A DNA stretch of 64,000 nt from Chinchilla lanigera (taxonomy: Eukaryota > Chordata > Mammalia > Rodentia > Chinchillidae), in the NCBI RefSeq assembly GCF_000276665.1, contig NW_004955473.1, forward strand, positions 1,317,886 through 1,381,885. The letters run 5' to 3'. The stretch's first letter is position 1. The number at the start of each line of letters is the position of its first letter. A program made the translations under genes and the position numbers. Shown piece after piece: positions 50,000 to 60,799 of the stretch. The notes below the pieces were generated by a model. The model saw only the letters and a program-made list of their open reading frames with translations. It was not told where the DNA came from and did no database searches.

Positions 50000-50172
50000 A
50001 TACAGTGTATAAGATAGGTAGGAGTGTGATTTTTACTCATCTTATAAATTGGAAACATAAAGCTCAAAGAGGCTAAAGAATACCTTGCCTACAGTAACAA
50101 GGTCAGCAAGTGATAGTCTAGATTTCAATCCAGGTTTTCTGACTCCAAGCTATGAGCTTTTAACAGCCATGG
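50000..50172 (-). repeat. MIR SINE
   Basis: Antisense MIR: gtcagcaagtgatagtctag, then atttcaatccaggttttctg and actccaagctatgagctttt. Confidence 0.7.
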
Positions 50173-50211
50173 TCTGTCTTCTCTTAGGAAAGACTATACA
50201 TTTCTAATCTA

Positions 50212-50531
50212 CAAGCTGAGTATCGCTAGTCTGTAAATCTGAGATCCAGAATACTCTAAAATCCAAAATTTTTTGAGTGTCAATATGACACAAGTGCAAA
50301 ACTCCATACCATGAAACTATTTCATGCACAGAATTATTTAAAACACTCTAAAATTACCTTCAGGGTATATGTATAAGTTATACATGACACATGAATGGAT
50401 TTCATGTTTAAACTTGTGCCCCATCCCCAAAATATCTCATTATGTATATACAAATATTCAAAACTCCACAAATCTCTGAAATTCGAAGCACTTAGGTTTG
50501 CAAGCATTTCAGATGAGGGATACCCCAACTG
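50212..50531. mobile_element. Tigger/MER8-like DNA element, apparently complete
   Basis: Left end aagctgagtatcgctagtc and right end cattt...gatgaggataccccaact-type sequence are inverted copies, with TA on both outer sides (50210-50211 and 50532-50533). The internal sequence includes tgccccatccccaaaatatc and tacaaatattcaaaactcc, as in the MER8-type element recalled from primates. No coding capacity. A second copy is at 62331-62567. Confidence 0.72.
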
Positions 50532-50539
50532 TATTGGTA

Positions 50540-51205
50540 GCATTATTGGGAAATTTCTACTTTGAGGTGGTGGGTGGTGTCCTGAAACTTCAAGGAATCA
50601 TTTCTACCACTGGAAAAGGAGCCTTACCTAAATGGTTGAAATTCCATACCCAAGTTTACTGCTTTCAAATCCTGGTCGCTTTTACTGTAAGACATTTATT
50701 TAATTAGGAGACTTATTTTCATAAGTTTCAGCATCACCTTCACAACATAAAGCTGTACTACAGGAAGCTGGAAGTGGGGGGGAAGCAGGTGCTGTGGGTA
50801 ACGGGTAGATGTAAAAGCAGGTCCCAGGCAAGAGTGTAGGGGGTGTGGGGCACCTTGCTGATCCCATGTGGAGGCATGGCCACTAGTTAGTAGGGCTCTC
50901 TGCATCCTGTTGCGTCTCTGCATGCATCCTTGGGGCATAGCCCCTTCATCTTACGGGCAACATCCAGAAGGGTTTTCTCAGACTCTCCCATTCTTCTAGC
51001 CTTCTCTTGGGGGCCACAGTGTAAGGCCATGGAGTGTTACTTGTTTTGCCTTCTAAGGCATTCATAATAAGCTCCTAATGCCTGCTGCTGCAGGGTGGCT
51101 GCTCCTCCTTACTCTTCAAAATCGTCGTTACTATCCTAAGCAGCAGAGCTAACATGTCCAAGAACAAGGCAATGTGCTAAACACCATATGTGCAATATTC
51201 TATTT
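50540..51205. other. Unassigned intronic sequence
   Basis: GC-richer part at 50760-51060. No exon or confident repeat. Confidence 0.4.
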
Positions 51206-51209
51206 ATTT

Positions 51210-51420
51210 GTTCATCCATCCACTTAATGAATATATTTGAATATTATCTTATTTTCTCCCAAACACTGTGCTAGACACTAGTAATCAAAGTGAACCATTA
51301 TTCCTTCTGTCAAGCTGAGATGCAAAGGGAACCATAAAATTTATTTCAAACAATGGGAAATTCTATGAACAAAGGGTCCAAGAACTATGAAAGGTGAATA
51401 GTGCTGTTTAATATTTCAGT
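51210..51420 (-). mobile_element. L2-like fragment
   Basis: Antisense L2 3' pattern: ccaaacactgtgctagacac, then a degraded statement of the tail region. Weak. Confidence 0.45.
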
Positions 51421-51434
51421 GACCCTTTGTAGTT

Positions 51435-51600
51435 AATAAATAATATTGTTCTCCATCTCACAGATAAGGAAACTGAGTCTAAGTGACTTGTCCAAAATTG
51501 CACAGCTCAGAATTAAGCTAAGTAGAGATTTAAATCCTTGCTGGTAAGATTCCAGAGCTCACACTCTTAACTGCTCTACTCTAATGCCTCCTCAGTGTGT
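51435..51600 (-). repeat. MIR SINE
   Basis: Antisense MIR: acagataaggaaactgagtc, then aattgcacagctcagaatta and gagctcacactcttaactgc. Confidence 0.8.
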
Positions 51601-52550
51601 GAAGTGCATATGTAGCCATTAATTCGAGCCCTGCACATTTGGGTTCTGGCTTCATCTCAAATGCGTGGAGTTGCAATTGTTTCCAATTAGCTGTGGCTGT
51701 GGTTTGGTGCATTTGTTAAAAGAAAGTGTGCATGCAAAGCAGAGGTCACGTGCTCGGCCTCGTGGATATGCACAGCGTATAAAAAATAATGGCATTCCAA
51801 AAGAGCTGGGATTCATTGGAGTCCCCACATTTGTTTCCCATTAACTTATGCTACTCAAATACAAACAGTAAAGCAAGTGTTTACATTGCTGTGGACACGG
51901 AAAGCCAGGCCCCCAAAGCATTCCTTGTAGGTTATATAAAGCTGAGCATCCAAATTGTTCAAAATCAGTTTTGTAAGCCCAGCTTAATAGCTTGAAAACG
52001 TAACCTGGATTCCACATATTAAAAAATGCCTAGAGAGAGTGTACGAGTAGCCAAAAGAGACAAAACCAGCTAAATCCTCAAAGTATGTACCAAGCCCCTT
52101 GTTTGCAGTATCTATTTTGTTACTTATCCTTCATTTTTTAAAATGCTAAAGAGCTTAGAGTCAAGAAAGCTCTTAGCTGTATACCAGCGGTAATGGAATT
52201 TTTCATTCTGTCCTAACCAGCTGTCTGAAGCCTTTCAAAACAAACCCGTTCATGATGAGATAGTTTGGTTACTTAAGACACGGTAGATGACAAGGCTGGG
52301 GAAAACAAGCAGGAGGCATCCAATGTCCCTAGGTGCCTGCTGCTTACCTCCCCCCACCCCCACAGCAAAAGCCCTTCCCATCAATTTAGAGTTAATGCTT
52401 AGCATCTGAAAAAATGAGATTGAGTTGAAAGTTATGTGAAATAAAGACACAATGGCAAAAAATGTGAAATGAAGATCCCAGTTTGTTGAAGTCTTTACTT
52501 AAATCGTATTTCTCTTGAAGAGTTCTGGACTTGAGGGGAGAAGGTGTTAT
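51600..52550. other. Unassigned intronic sequence
   Basis: No exon or repeat recognised. A 51660-51780 segment with few CpG gaps and balanced composition could be a conserved non-coding element, but I cannot test that. Confidence 0.35.
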
Positions 52551-52554
52551 TTTT

Positions 52555-52690
52555 AATGATGTGTTTATCACTTACTCATTGACTTGGTTGAGTCACGGCC
52601 CCTCTCTGGGCCTCAGGGTTTTCCCTCAATGTGGGAAATGACGATGACAGTTTTCCTCATTATATAGGTAGAGGAGAGGAGTCAAAAACT
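52555..52690 (+). repeat. MIR SINE fragment
   Basis: Sense MIR: ttggttgagtcacggcccc, then tctctgggcctcagggtttt and atgtgggaaatgacgatgac. Confidence 0.65.
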
Positions 52691-53454
52691 ATGTAAGGAA
52701 CATATGTTCAACTCCAGCACAGTGTGAGGGTGATTAGGCTCATATCTGCAATCAGTATCATGACAAGAGGGACAGTATTCATGCCATATAAACAGATCAT
52801 GACTACTGGTGTCACTGGCCTAATTTATCATATTTGATTCCCTGACAACAAGTATATCACTTTATTCTCTGAGCTCTTGGTAGTCAAGCTTGAGAAGAGC
52901 TTTGGCCAAGTCGTGCTGTCCATTGCTACAGTGCCCTTTATCTTGGATATGGCTGTAAGCATATAAAATTGCTATATTATAAAAAGCCTTTTTCTCTTCA
53001 CCGTGTTTTCAGTTTTCTTCAGTAATTATTCCAGACTTTTCTTTTTATCACACAACCTTGAGTACCTGTACTAAAGCTAGCTTTAAATGTTTCCCTTTCT
53101 AATTAAATGAAGTCAGTCACCTTTATACAAGGATATTTTCACTAACTACAAAGACAAAAGGTCATGATGACCTAAGTGAAAAGAAAATCAGATTGCATTA
53201 CTTTAAAAAAAAAAACTAAAACCTTGTAACAAGGATTCTAACATGTACAGTGATAAAATGACTTACGTCCAAAGATGATTCCCAGAGGATTCTGGGAAGT
53301 ACACTAGTACTGGAGAAGCCTTTCTTGAAATGTAGGCTGTGGTTTACTCACAGTAAGTTGGAAGGACAGATCTAGTTAAAAATGAAGATTTGTATATTCA
53401 GCTGCAGACCTACTAAACCAGAAGCTCTGTGAGTACGGCGAGGGAGCCATTTTA
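52690..53454. other. Unassigned intronic sequence
   Basis: Nothing recognised. Confidence 0.4.
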
Positions 53455-53528
53455 TTTATTTGTGTTAGAAATCAAACTTAGGGACTTGTATAAACCTCTT
53501 CTACCAGTGAGCTACACCCCCATCCCAG
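53455..53528 (-). repeat. ID SINE (old copy)
   Basis: Antisense: aatcaaacttagggacttgt, then ctaccagtgagctacacccc and catccc. Confidence 0.65.
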
Positions 53529-53664
53529 GGAGCTTCTCTTTTAACTAGCTTCCTAGGTTATTCTTAAAGAAATTGTAGACTCACTCCCATAATGTATAAG
53601 TATAGTACATTAATATCGTCAGGGCTAGGAACCTTACAAGGAAATAATCTGAATACGTGCATGT

Positions 53665-54092
53665 TATCTAGATGCCTACCCCCCCCAAGCCTCATGAGGT
53701 CATAGGTGGGGCTTTTCAGAGCCAGCTGAATCTAGGGTGTGTGATACTGCAATATTAAGGGTGTGGGATACTAAATCAGTCTACTGATCAGTTTAGCATA
53801 GTTCTGGATGTGGATAATGGGAAGGCCCACCCTCGCTTTGGTTGGCACCACCCAAAATGCAGGTAGCCTGGAAGGGATGAAAGGGAGAAGCAGGCTTGCT
53901 GCTTCCTTCCTTCTACCTACCCTGCCGTGCCATGGACTTTTTCCTCTTCAGTGTCCCTCTCCTGTGCCATCCTATCTTACAGCCAGCCAGTTACAAACTG
54001 AAACCTCTGTAAACTGTGAACTAAATAAACCTTCCCTCCTTTCACTTCAAGAGTTGGGTATTTTGTCTCAGCAACAAGAAAAGTAACTAAGA
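53665..54092 (+). repeat. Rodent interspersed element (URR1-like), long copy
   Basis: gaatctagggtgtgtgatac, then gtctactgatcagtttagc, ccaaaatgcaggtagcctgg, gtgaactaaataaaccttcc and a 3' end cagcaacaagaaaagtaact. It shares its 5' half with 4205-4483 and its 3' end with 45310-45645. Confidence 0.6.
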
Positions 54093-54414
54093 CATCCAGT
54101 GACCTCACTTTCTCCCACTAAGTATAACTCCTAATACACCACCTCCCCGTCGGGGCAGAGACTGGTGACCAAGCTTTCAACACATGAGCCTTTAGGGGTG
54201 GAGAGGGGATTTAAGATCCAAATCACAGCATATATGATGCTTACATATTTAAAATATTACATTCTAAAATATAAATTTATTGTATGCTTAGGCATCTATG
54301 ATAGTCTCCATGGCTACAAGAGCTGCACAGAAGGTAATTGCTATTGTAAATTCTGAATTGTATTGGGGAAGGTGGGAGAAAGAGGAGAGGAAAGGAAAAG
54401 GAAAAATGATCAAA

Positions 54415-54419
<5 letters not shown>

Positions 54420-54458
<39 letters not shown>
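54420..54458. repeat. (TA)n microsatellite
   Basis: About 19 uninterrupted AT units. Confidence 0.97.
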
Positions 54459-54459
<1 letters not shown>

Positions 54460-55440
54460 TAACTCACCAAGATGATTACAAGTATGTATTGCAGATGTAT
54501 TGAAAATTAAAAGAAAATAAAAAACAAAGACAGTACTGGATTGTGAAGGGCTTTGTGTACCCTTGCTGTACAGAAAGCAATGTGTGGCAAACACATCAGA
54601 TTTACATGTTGCTATAGAGAGAATGGAGTGAAATAATCACACTTGTGTTTTAATATGATATTGACATTTATAATCATTATTCTGAGGCTTAGCTTTTACA
54701 AGGCTAACGGGATGCTGTCCTTTGAAAATGGTAAACAGTTAATCAAAAGCATTAGGGCCCAAAAGTTACCTGATTTTGGTGCAAGGCCCTCATAATTTTC
54801 CTTTTATAAAGCAAGTGTTCACCCTGAAAGACGTTATAAAGAGTGAGAGAGGGAACAATAAGGTCAATATTGTGAATTGTAATTAGCTGATTTGGTTTCT
54901 GGGCTAAATTCCAGGCGGTGCTAATTCCTCAGTCCTAGCTGGCAATTCCTCCACTTTGACCTGTTACCTTTTTTTCAACACTCTGGAGCTTCAGTCTCTC
55001 CTCTTAAGATTTTTGCTTTAATAATAGCTTTCTAGTTTTGGATTTGTTTTGTTAATATGTGAGGGTTAGACTAATCAGCAGCTGTCTGTGTAAAATGGTT
55101 TAAAAGTATACTATAATCCTTCTTCAATGCTGGAGTTGTCTCTAAAATGGGAGTAATTTAAGACCTAGAGAAGTAAACTCACTGGCAGAGTTTTAAAGGT
55201 TTTTTTTTTAATTGCACTTTGTTTTAAACTGAGCCACCAGAGAATACAGGGGGCATTGTACAAGAGGTTGAAAAATGGCCTCTTAAAAATTAGCTACAGG
55301 TCTTAGCCAGGGTCATCCAGAAGGGTTTAGCTATTCATCCGCAAGTTCTTCTATAATTAATCTGGGCTTTGGCTTTCTCCTTTTTCATGAGGTTGTGGAA
55401 GTAGCTTTTAAAGAATTAAAGATACCACGCCACTTCATTT
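54460..55440. other. Unassigned intronic sequence
   Basis: No exon. 54870-54990 contains several TAATTA/ATTAG-type motifs and could be regulatory; unsupported beyond that. Confidence 0.35.
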
Positions 55441-55444
55441 TGCT

Positions 55445-55720
55445 TCAGTTCAGTAGCACATTTATCAAATGCCTACTGTGTTTCAGATACTACTTTAAAT
55501 GCAGTGGGGTTCAAGGATATATAAGATGCAGTCTCTTGGCAGCTTACAGTCGGCTGGTAGAGAGAAGTCATATATATAATTAAGTTATACCAGGTTGCAT
55601 ACAAAAAGTGGCATTAGGGGGTTGAGATAAAAGGAGTAATGGTGGGAGTGCGGTCCACCAAGAAGACTTTAATAAGGACATAGCATTTGAACTTGGCTTA
55701 AAAGTTTAGAAAGCTTTCAA
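55445..55720 (-). mobile_element. L2 LINE 3' end
   Basis: Antisense L2: atcaaatgcctactgtgttt, then agtggggttcaaggatata, and a ...gcttacagtcggctgg segment. Confidence 0.65.
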
Positions 55721-56459
55721 TGGAAATGTAGAACAACTCATAGTATGTTCTCAGGTCAGATTTACTGAAGGTATTAATAAAAGGCTCAGATTTAGATGTG
55801 CTTGAGAAATAGCAAATTCACTACCCTACCTAACCACACATTTCCCTTCTGTAAAAAATTCTAATTCAAGTAGTGCATGACATATACAAAGGATGCATTC
55901 TTGGAAATTAACATAAAATGCTTATGAATTTTCCCATAAGAAATGATGGAGCGAGAGGAGATGGGGGGTTTTGGCAAAACTGAAGTGATGTTATAGGCTC
56001 GTTTTGCAGTTCTCAAAGAATGGTTTGTGGGCCCCGGGAGTCCATGAAACACCGGAATCGACAAGGCCAAAACTATTTGCATAATACCAAAGTGTGATTT
56101 GTGTTTTACTGTGTTGATATTTGCACCAGTGGTACAAGAGCAATGACCATTGACACTGCTGTATGAATCAAGGTTAGTAGCAGCAAAGTGTACAAGTAGT
56201 CGTAATCATTACTGCTGTATACTTGCAGGAAAATAAAAGATACTTTCACTTTAAGGACATTTGCCAACACTGTAAAACTGTTATTAATTTTATTAAACAT
56301 CAACCCTTGAGTATGATTTTAATAGTCTGCTATTAAATGAGAAGTACACTTACTGGATTTATGCTGTAAAGTGTGTGTCAACATGTGTCTCAGAGAAAAG
56401 CACTTGTGAGAATATTTGGTGAGCCAAACCAGCCTCTTTTTTCATTTTGACTCAAGAGA

Positions 56460-57099
56460 ATGACTGACAAACTATGGCGCTGCAGACTTGAGTATATGCT
56501 AGACATTTCCTTGGAAAGGAACAAAGAGAGCCTGTCAGCTCAAGGAAAACAACTGCTAGTATTTATTACCAATGAGAAAATCCTAGCTTTCAAGAGAAAA
56601 CTAAAAGTTTTGAAAACTTGCATCTGCCACCATAAGCTTTGGAGCTTCCCAACACTTTTTGCTTTTCTGTTGAGATCAGAGGTGATATTTAATGAATGAG
56701 ATTTTTTTCATACCATGTAATAAAAGGAGTCACCATTTGGAGGACATACATAGCTCAGTGGGCCAATATTTCCCACATGATCCATGAAAGATGATATAAA
56801 ACAAGTAAACGGCTCATTCAAATTTCAAAACATACCAAAGGGTTTAATGTAACAGGGCATGAAATGGTCATTGATATGGTTTCATATTGCACATCACACC
56901 ATTTATTGAGCTTTTGGTGTGTATGGGCTATCCACAATTATCAGAAAGGTTACTAAAATACTTCCCTCTCTTTTCCCACCACATATTTGTGGGAGGCTGG
57001 ATTTTCTGTGAATGTTTCACCCAAAACAACACGTCACAAAAGACTGAATGGAGAAGCAGATATAATAATCATCTATTTTACATTAAGCTGGACCTTTAA
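56460..57099 (+). pseudogene. hAT transposase remnant
   Basis: Two frames (56460-56699 and 56887-57099) cover the middle and C-terminal parts of a hAT transposase, a DDE-type nuclease that cuts and pastes DNA. Stops and a frame change between them show that it is dead. Related sequences were domesticated as host genes in mammals (ZBED and FAM200 types), but this copy has no intact frame or splice context to suggest that. Confidence 0.7.
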
Positions 57100-57347
57100 A
57101 AGACTTTCCCAGATATAAAACCACTCCACCCTTCCAACGAATTGTTTTACATCTAAGAAAATATCCTAATTTTTCCTTTTAAAATGTTTATGTTAGTATA
57201 TCATGGGTTTATTATTATGTTTACCTGAGCTATAAATTAATTTTTAAAATTTTTTTCAGTTATAAATTTGAAGATGAGAAATATTGATAATTAGAACTCG
57301 CACAAACAAACATTCCCTGGGATTCTTAGTAACAGTTTAAAGGAGTC

Positions 57348-57420
57348 TTGAGGGACAGAGGATGAAGTTTGCAGGGGCAAAGTCCTGGGTTCAAGCCCTA
57401 GTACCAAGAATGAAATAAAA
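57348..57420 (+). repeat. ID-like SINE in the hAT element, with target-site duplication
   Basis: gaggatgaagtttgcagggg, then cctgggttcaagccctagta. The repeat taaaggagtc flanks it at 57338-57347 and 57421-57430. It post-dates the hAT insertion. Confidence 0.7.
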
Positions 57421-57454
57421 TAAAGGAGTCCCCCAAAAAGTTTGAGAGCCAGTT

Positions 57455-58588
57455 ATTTTAGCCTACACTGATATGCTGTGAATTCAGATATGTGGGATGA
57501 TGGGCTAGGAGAGGTGTAAGAGTTTGCAAGGGGCAGAGTGTCAGAGTGGCGAAGTGGAGACATGTTGGCTTGAGAGATAGAAAGGACACTGGTTTCTCCA
57601 ACATTGTTAGGGGTTGTTGGCCCAGAAAGACCCTTATGCACTTTCTTTGCATAAAAAAAATTACCCGTGGAGCCCCATTTCTCTATGACGTATAGTTTTT
57701 TCTAAGTAGCTCTTACTTACCGTAGCAGCTAAATCACAGGTGGCAAACATAAAAGTGTACTTCACAGTGACAATAAACAGAGATAATGGAAACCACAGAC
57801 ACCAAACCATGCCCCTGTATGCAGTATTTTTTTTTTCCTGGCTACCTCTTCCACAATCACAATAATCACAGTTTCTGTATATCCAGCAGTTTTTGATGGC
57901 TGTCGTGTAAGGAAGAGGGGACAGTGGGACGGAGACTTAGAACTAGAAGTGGATGATGGGACAAAAGCTAAACACAGGGCATTAAAATGAAGCCTTGGGA
58001 AGAAATGGTGAGGAAAAAGAAAGTGCAGTGTGACAGCAGCCCTCAGGGATCGTTCACACTGCAGGCTGTGTCTCTGAGTCAGTAGGGAGGTAGGAGCCCC
58101 ATCAAATTAGGAAGGCATTGACCATAAGGACTGAAAAGCCAGGAACTGAAGAATAAAACAAATAATGTCTCTTAATAAGCATAGCTTAATTCAGATTCAC
58201 TTTGCTTTACTGTATCTTTGCTTTACTGCATCTTTCTGAAATTGTGGAAGAAGGAAATATTTAAAACTTTGCCTTTAAAAGTATAGTATGCTAGAGGTAA
58301 GTTAGTGGGGGTTGTTTGAGGTTTGAGGCATTTTGTTATACTGAACAACTACAACTGAATGTAGCCACAGAAGGTACAAGAAACAGAACTCATTGCTGGC
58401 ATTGGGAGGTCACCTGAAATTTTAAAGAAATAAATGTGTATTATCTTTTATTTCAAAAAGTTTTCTAGTATTTAATCCAGGACATGAAGGTTATAAGGAT
58501 TCATTTGAAGTGTATAAAAGGGCACTGCTGGTATTTTAATTTGGCGAGAGGCATTTATTATTTTAATTTAGTGAATGTAAATATGGTC
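57455..58588. other. Unassigned intronic sequence
   Basis: No exon or confident repeat recognised. Confidence 0.4.
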
Positions 58589-58600
58589 CTCAGGTACTTT

Positions 58601-58708
58601 GTTTTTTTTTTTGTTTTGCTTTGTTTTGTTTTCCTGTACTGGGAATCAAACTCATGACCTCGCGCTTGCCAGGCAGGCGCTGTGCCGCTGAGCTAAACGC
58701 CCAGCCCC
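58601..58708 (-). repeat. ID SINE with target-site duplication
   Basis: Antisense ID, with ctcaggtacttt (58589-58600) and ctcagggacttt (58709-58720) as flanking repeats differing by one base. It lies about 410 bp upstream of the GPC3 exon. Confidence 0.93.
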
Positions 58709-59098
58709 CTCAGGGACTTTCATAGTGATCTTTTCTGATCTTGGTGACCTCCTGGCCTATACATGTGCTTTGCTGATCATTTCTTAAGTCCCTTGTCAAT
58801 GTGCTCTCCTGCCTTAGAGATTTCTAGAAACTTAGATCTCACGGTATGGGAAGATCTCATGTGATGTACTTTGTGGCTACTGTGTGATGTCAGTAGAGTG
58901 AAGCATTGGAGACTCATGTCAAATGCTATGGAAGACTCCAGGAGTGGGAAACTCTAAAAAGAATAAGCAGTTTATACCTATTTAAATTTTATAACTATTT
59001 TTAAAGCTTCTATGTGATTTATTCAACATATTTTACTGCCTCCTGCTAGGAATACACTATTCTACACCTACTGGAGAACTATGAAGAGCCTCTGCATT

Positions 59099-59117
59099 TC
59101 TGGTTGTTTTCTTTCAG
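59099..59117 (+). other. GPC3: Splice acceptor of the GPC3 exon
   Basis: A pyrimidine-rich tract (tctggttgttttctttcag) ends in AG at 59116-59117, directly before the first GPC3 codon. A plausible branch-point A lies in the 60 bases upstream, but I cannot fix its position. Confidence 0.9.
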
Positions 59118-59277
59118 CTCCTGAGAACAATGTCTGTGCCCAAAGGTAGAGCTCTGGAGAAAACTCTGGATGAGGAAGGGTTTGGAAGTGGAGACTGTGG
59201 GGACGATGAGGATGAATGCATCGGAGGCTCTGGTGATGGAATGATGAAAGTGAAGAATCAGCTGCGCTTCCTTGCAG
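59118..59277 (+). CDS. GPC3: GPC3 exon (penultimate coding exon, heparan-sulfate attachment region)
   Basis: This exon encodes 53 codons plus one base of glypican-3, a GPI-anchored heparan-sulfate proteoglycan of the cell surface that modulates Wnt, Hedgehog and growth-factor signalling. The frame opens at the first exon base (Leu-Leu-Arg-Thr-Met) and ends as Phe-Leu-Ala plus G, so the donor is phase 1. The diagnostic stretch is the acidic DCGDDEDEC segment flanked by two Ser-Gly dipeptides (Ser codons at 59187-59189 and 59229-59231). These match the two known glycosaminoglycan attachment sites of human GPC3, Ser495 and Ser509, with the same 14-residue spacing. The downstream [10 protein letters not shown] is also GPC3-specific. 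The sequence is open throughout, which argues for a functional exon and not a pseudogene. The exon lacks the GPI signal, which lies in the next exon outside the window. An ATG-initiated reading from 59130 to 59312 runs past the donor and is not a gene. By the human numbering I recall, the exon covers about residues 472-524. Confidence 0.96.
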
Positions 59278-59283
59278 GTAACT
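59276..59283 (+). other. GPC3: Splice donor of the GPC3 exon
   Basis: The exon ends ...GCAG and the intron begins GTAACT, with GT at 59278-59279. The single base G left over would pair with AA or AG in the next exon to make Glu, as in other GPC3 proteins (FLAE). That fit supports this donor. Confidence 0.9.
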
Positions 59284-59785
59284 CATTCATCCTCTTGTTA
59301 GCTCGAAGCTGAGCTAAAAAATGGTGGCACCCGGGAATTAAAGGTCAATTGAATCTGCTCTCTATACCTCCCCTAAAATCCCAGCAACACGCAAGGAATG
59401 ACTACACTCTAGAAAAATGAAGTTTTCAGGTCGCCTTTTTTTTATCTCTGGCCTTGAGTAGGTTAAAAAGGTAACTTCCTGTCTTTGTCTAAAATGAACT
59501 GACCTAATCAGTTGGCTCTGTTCCCGTTAGACATTTCCTTGGTTCTTTTCAGTTATAAAAGGAAGCGCAACCTTGGGAATCTTATGAAAATTAGTGATGG
59601 GACAACTTTCAAAGAAGAGCCATAAGCTGACCCTCTCTTCTTTCAACATCATGTTAGTTTTATTTTCTTTCTCACAAGCTGTGATGTGTTACTGCAGAGC
59701 TACACAAAACAGCAATAACAGCAGAAAAGATTGCAGAGGACTCCAAGAAGGCAAACCAAAAATTGCCTCACATTTCTATTATGTA
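59280..59785. other. Unassigned intronic sequence downstream of the GPC3 exon
   Basis: No repeat recognised. A 65-codon frame at 59594-59791 has no family signature. Confidence 0.4.
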
Positions 59786-59789
59786 TCAT

Positions 59790-59940
59790 AGTTTACACAG
59801 ACCTTTAATATAGATAAGCATGCTTCCATTTTACAGGTAAGAAAACTGGGGCTCAGAGAAGCAATGAGGTTTCCCTAAATGGAAGATTTTGAAGTCTAAT
59901 TTGGGTCCTGAGACTTCCAGTGCCATGCCCTTTTCTCTGC
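59790..59940 (-). repeat. MIR SINE
   Basis: Antisense MIR: ccattttacaggtaagaaaa, then ctggggctcagagaagcaat and a ...gggtcctgagacttccagtgc segment. Confidence 0.75.
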
Positions 59941-60076
59941 AGTAGTTTTCTCGGTGAAACATCTTATCGCCCAGTCGCTGAGATGCTATTCATGCTCCTG
60001 TTTCCCTTCCAGCTCCATTGCTTTACTAGCTCTTCTCAGTCCTACACTGAAACTGGCTATCATCCAGAGGTCTCTT

Positions 60077-60166
60077 TTTTTTTTTTTTTTTTTGGTACCG
60101 GGAATCAAACTCAGGACCTTGCACTTGCCAGGCAGGGACTTGTGCCACTGAGCTATATCCCCGGCT
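60077..60166 (-). repeat. ID SINE with target-site duplication
   Basis: Antisense ID: poly-T, ggtaccgggaatcaaactca, then gagctatatccccggct. The repeat agaggtctctt lies at 60066-60076 and 60167-60177. Confidence 0.94.
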
Positions 60167-60239
60167 AGAGGTCTCTTCTTAAACATCTTTTCTTTCTCCA
60201 GAGAAAATCCAGATCTTATCCACACTCCCTCTTCCAACT

Positions 60240-60790
60240 ATTTTTTTAATTACTCAACTTCTATTTTTCTCACTGCAGGAAAAGGAAACTAACAGGAGAT
60301 CTATCTTCTTAACTAAATTTTTATGTGCATGATACAGTATTATTAGCTCTAGGCACAATGTTACACTGTATTAAGATCTTTAGAACTTATTTATCTTATG
60401 TAACTGGAATTTTACACCTGTTGATTAGCAAATCATCATTTTCCCTCTTCTACCCCCTGCAACTATTTTACTTCCTACGTCTATGATTTTTTTCTTTTTT
60501 TGGTTTTAGAGACCTCATATAAAATAGAATCAAGCAGTATTTGCGCTTCTGCAATTGGCTTATTTCATTTAGCATAATGTCCTTAGGTTTCCACCATGTG
60601 TATCATAGGGAAGAATTTCCTTCATTTTTTAAGGCAGAATAATATTCTATTATATGTAAATACCAAGGTTTTGTTACCTACTCATCCAGTGAGGAACATT
60701 GGAGTTGTTTTTACCTCTTGACTATTGCATATGATGTTACAATGAACAATCTTCATTATACCACTATGAGGATAATTTAGAAAACCATTA
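60240..60790 (-). mobile_element. Old L1 3' end (L1M-like)
   Basis: Antisense L1M 3' UTR: ttcatttagcataatgtcct, then ggcagaataatattctatta, a ...ctcatccagtgaggaacattgg segment and ttacaatgaacaatcttcat. Confidence 0.75.
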
Positions 60791-60799
60791 CCACCAGTC

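Larger units (their letters stand above)
56000..57453 (+). mobile_element. Decayed hAT (Charlie-type) DNA transposon
   Basis: Left-end sequence cagttctcaaagaatggttt and right-end sequence ccaaaaagtttgagagcc are imperfect inverted copies of each other. The + strand between them follows a hAT transposase. At 56460-56699 a frame carries SAQGKQLLVF and AFKRKLKVLKTC. At 56887-57099 another carries a YPQLSERLLKYFPLF region, then GGWIFCE and EWRSRYNN, which fit the hAT C-terminal dimerisation region. The N-terminal zinc-finger part is not open. The frames are separated by stops and shifts. An ID element has inserted near the right end. Confidence 0.78.
1..59117 (+). other. GPC3: GPC3 intron upstream of the recognised exon (3' portion)
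   Basis: No GPC3 coding segment preceding the LLRTM exon was found in any frame here, so at least 59 kb of the preceding intron lies in the window. Large introns are known for GPC3, which spans several hundred kb in human. The content is repeats and unassigned sequence, listed separately. Confidence 0.85.

Noticed and set aside
59130..59312. 60-codon ATG-initiated frame over the GPC3 exon
   Set aside because: The ATG is an internal Met codon of GPC3 and the frame runs through the GT donor into the intron. Only the spliced exon 59118-59277 is supported.
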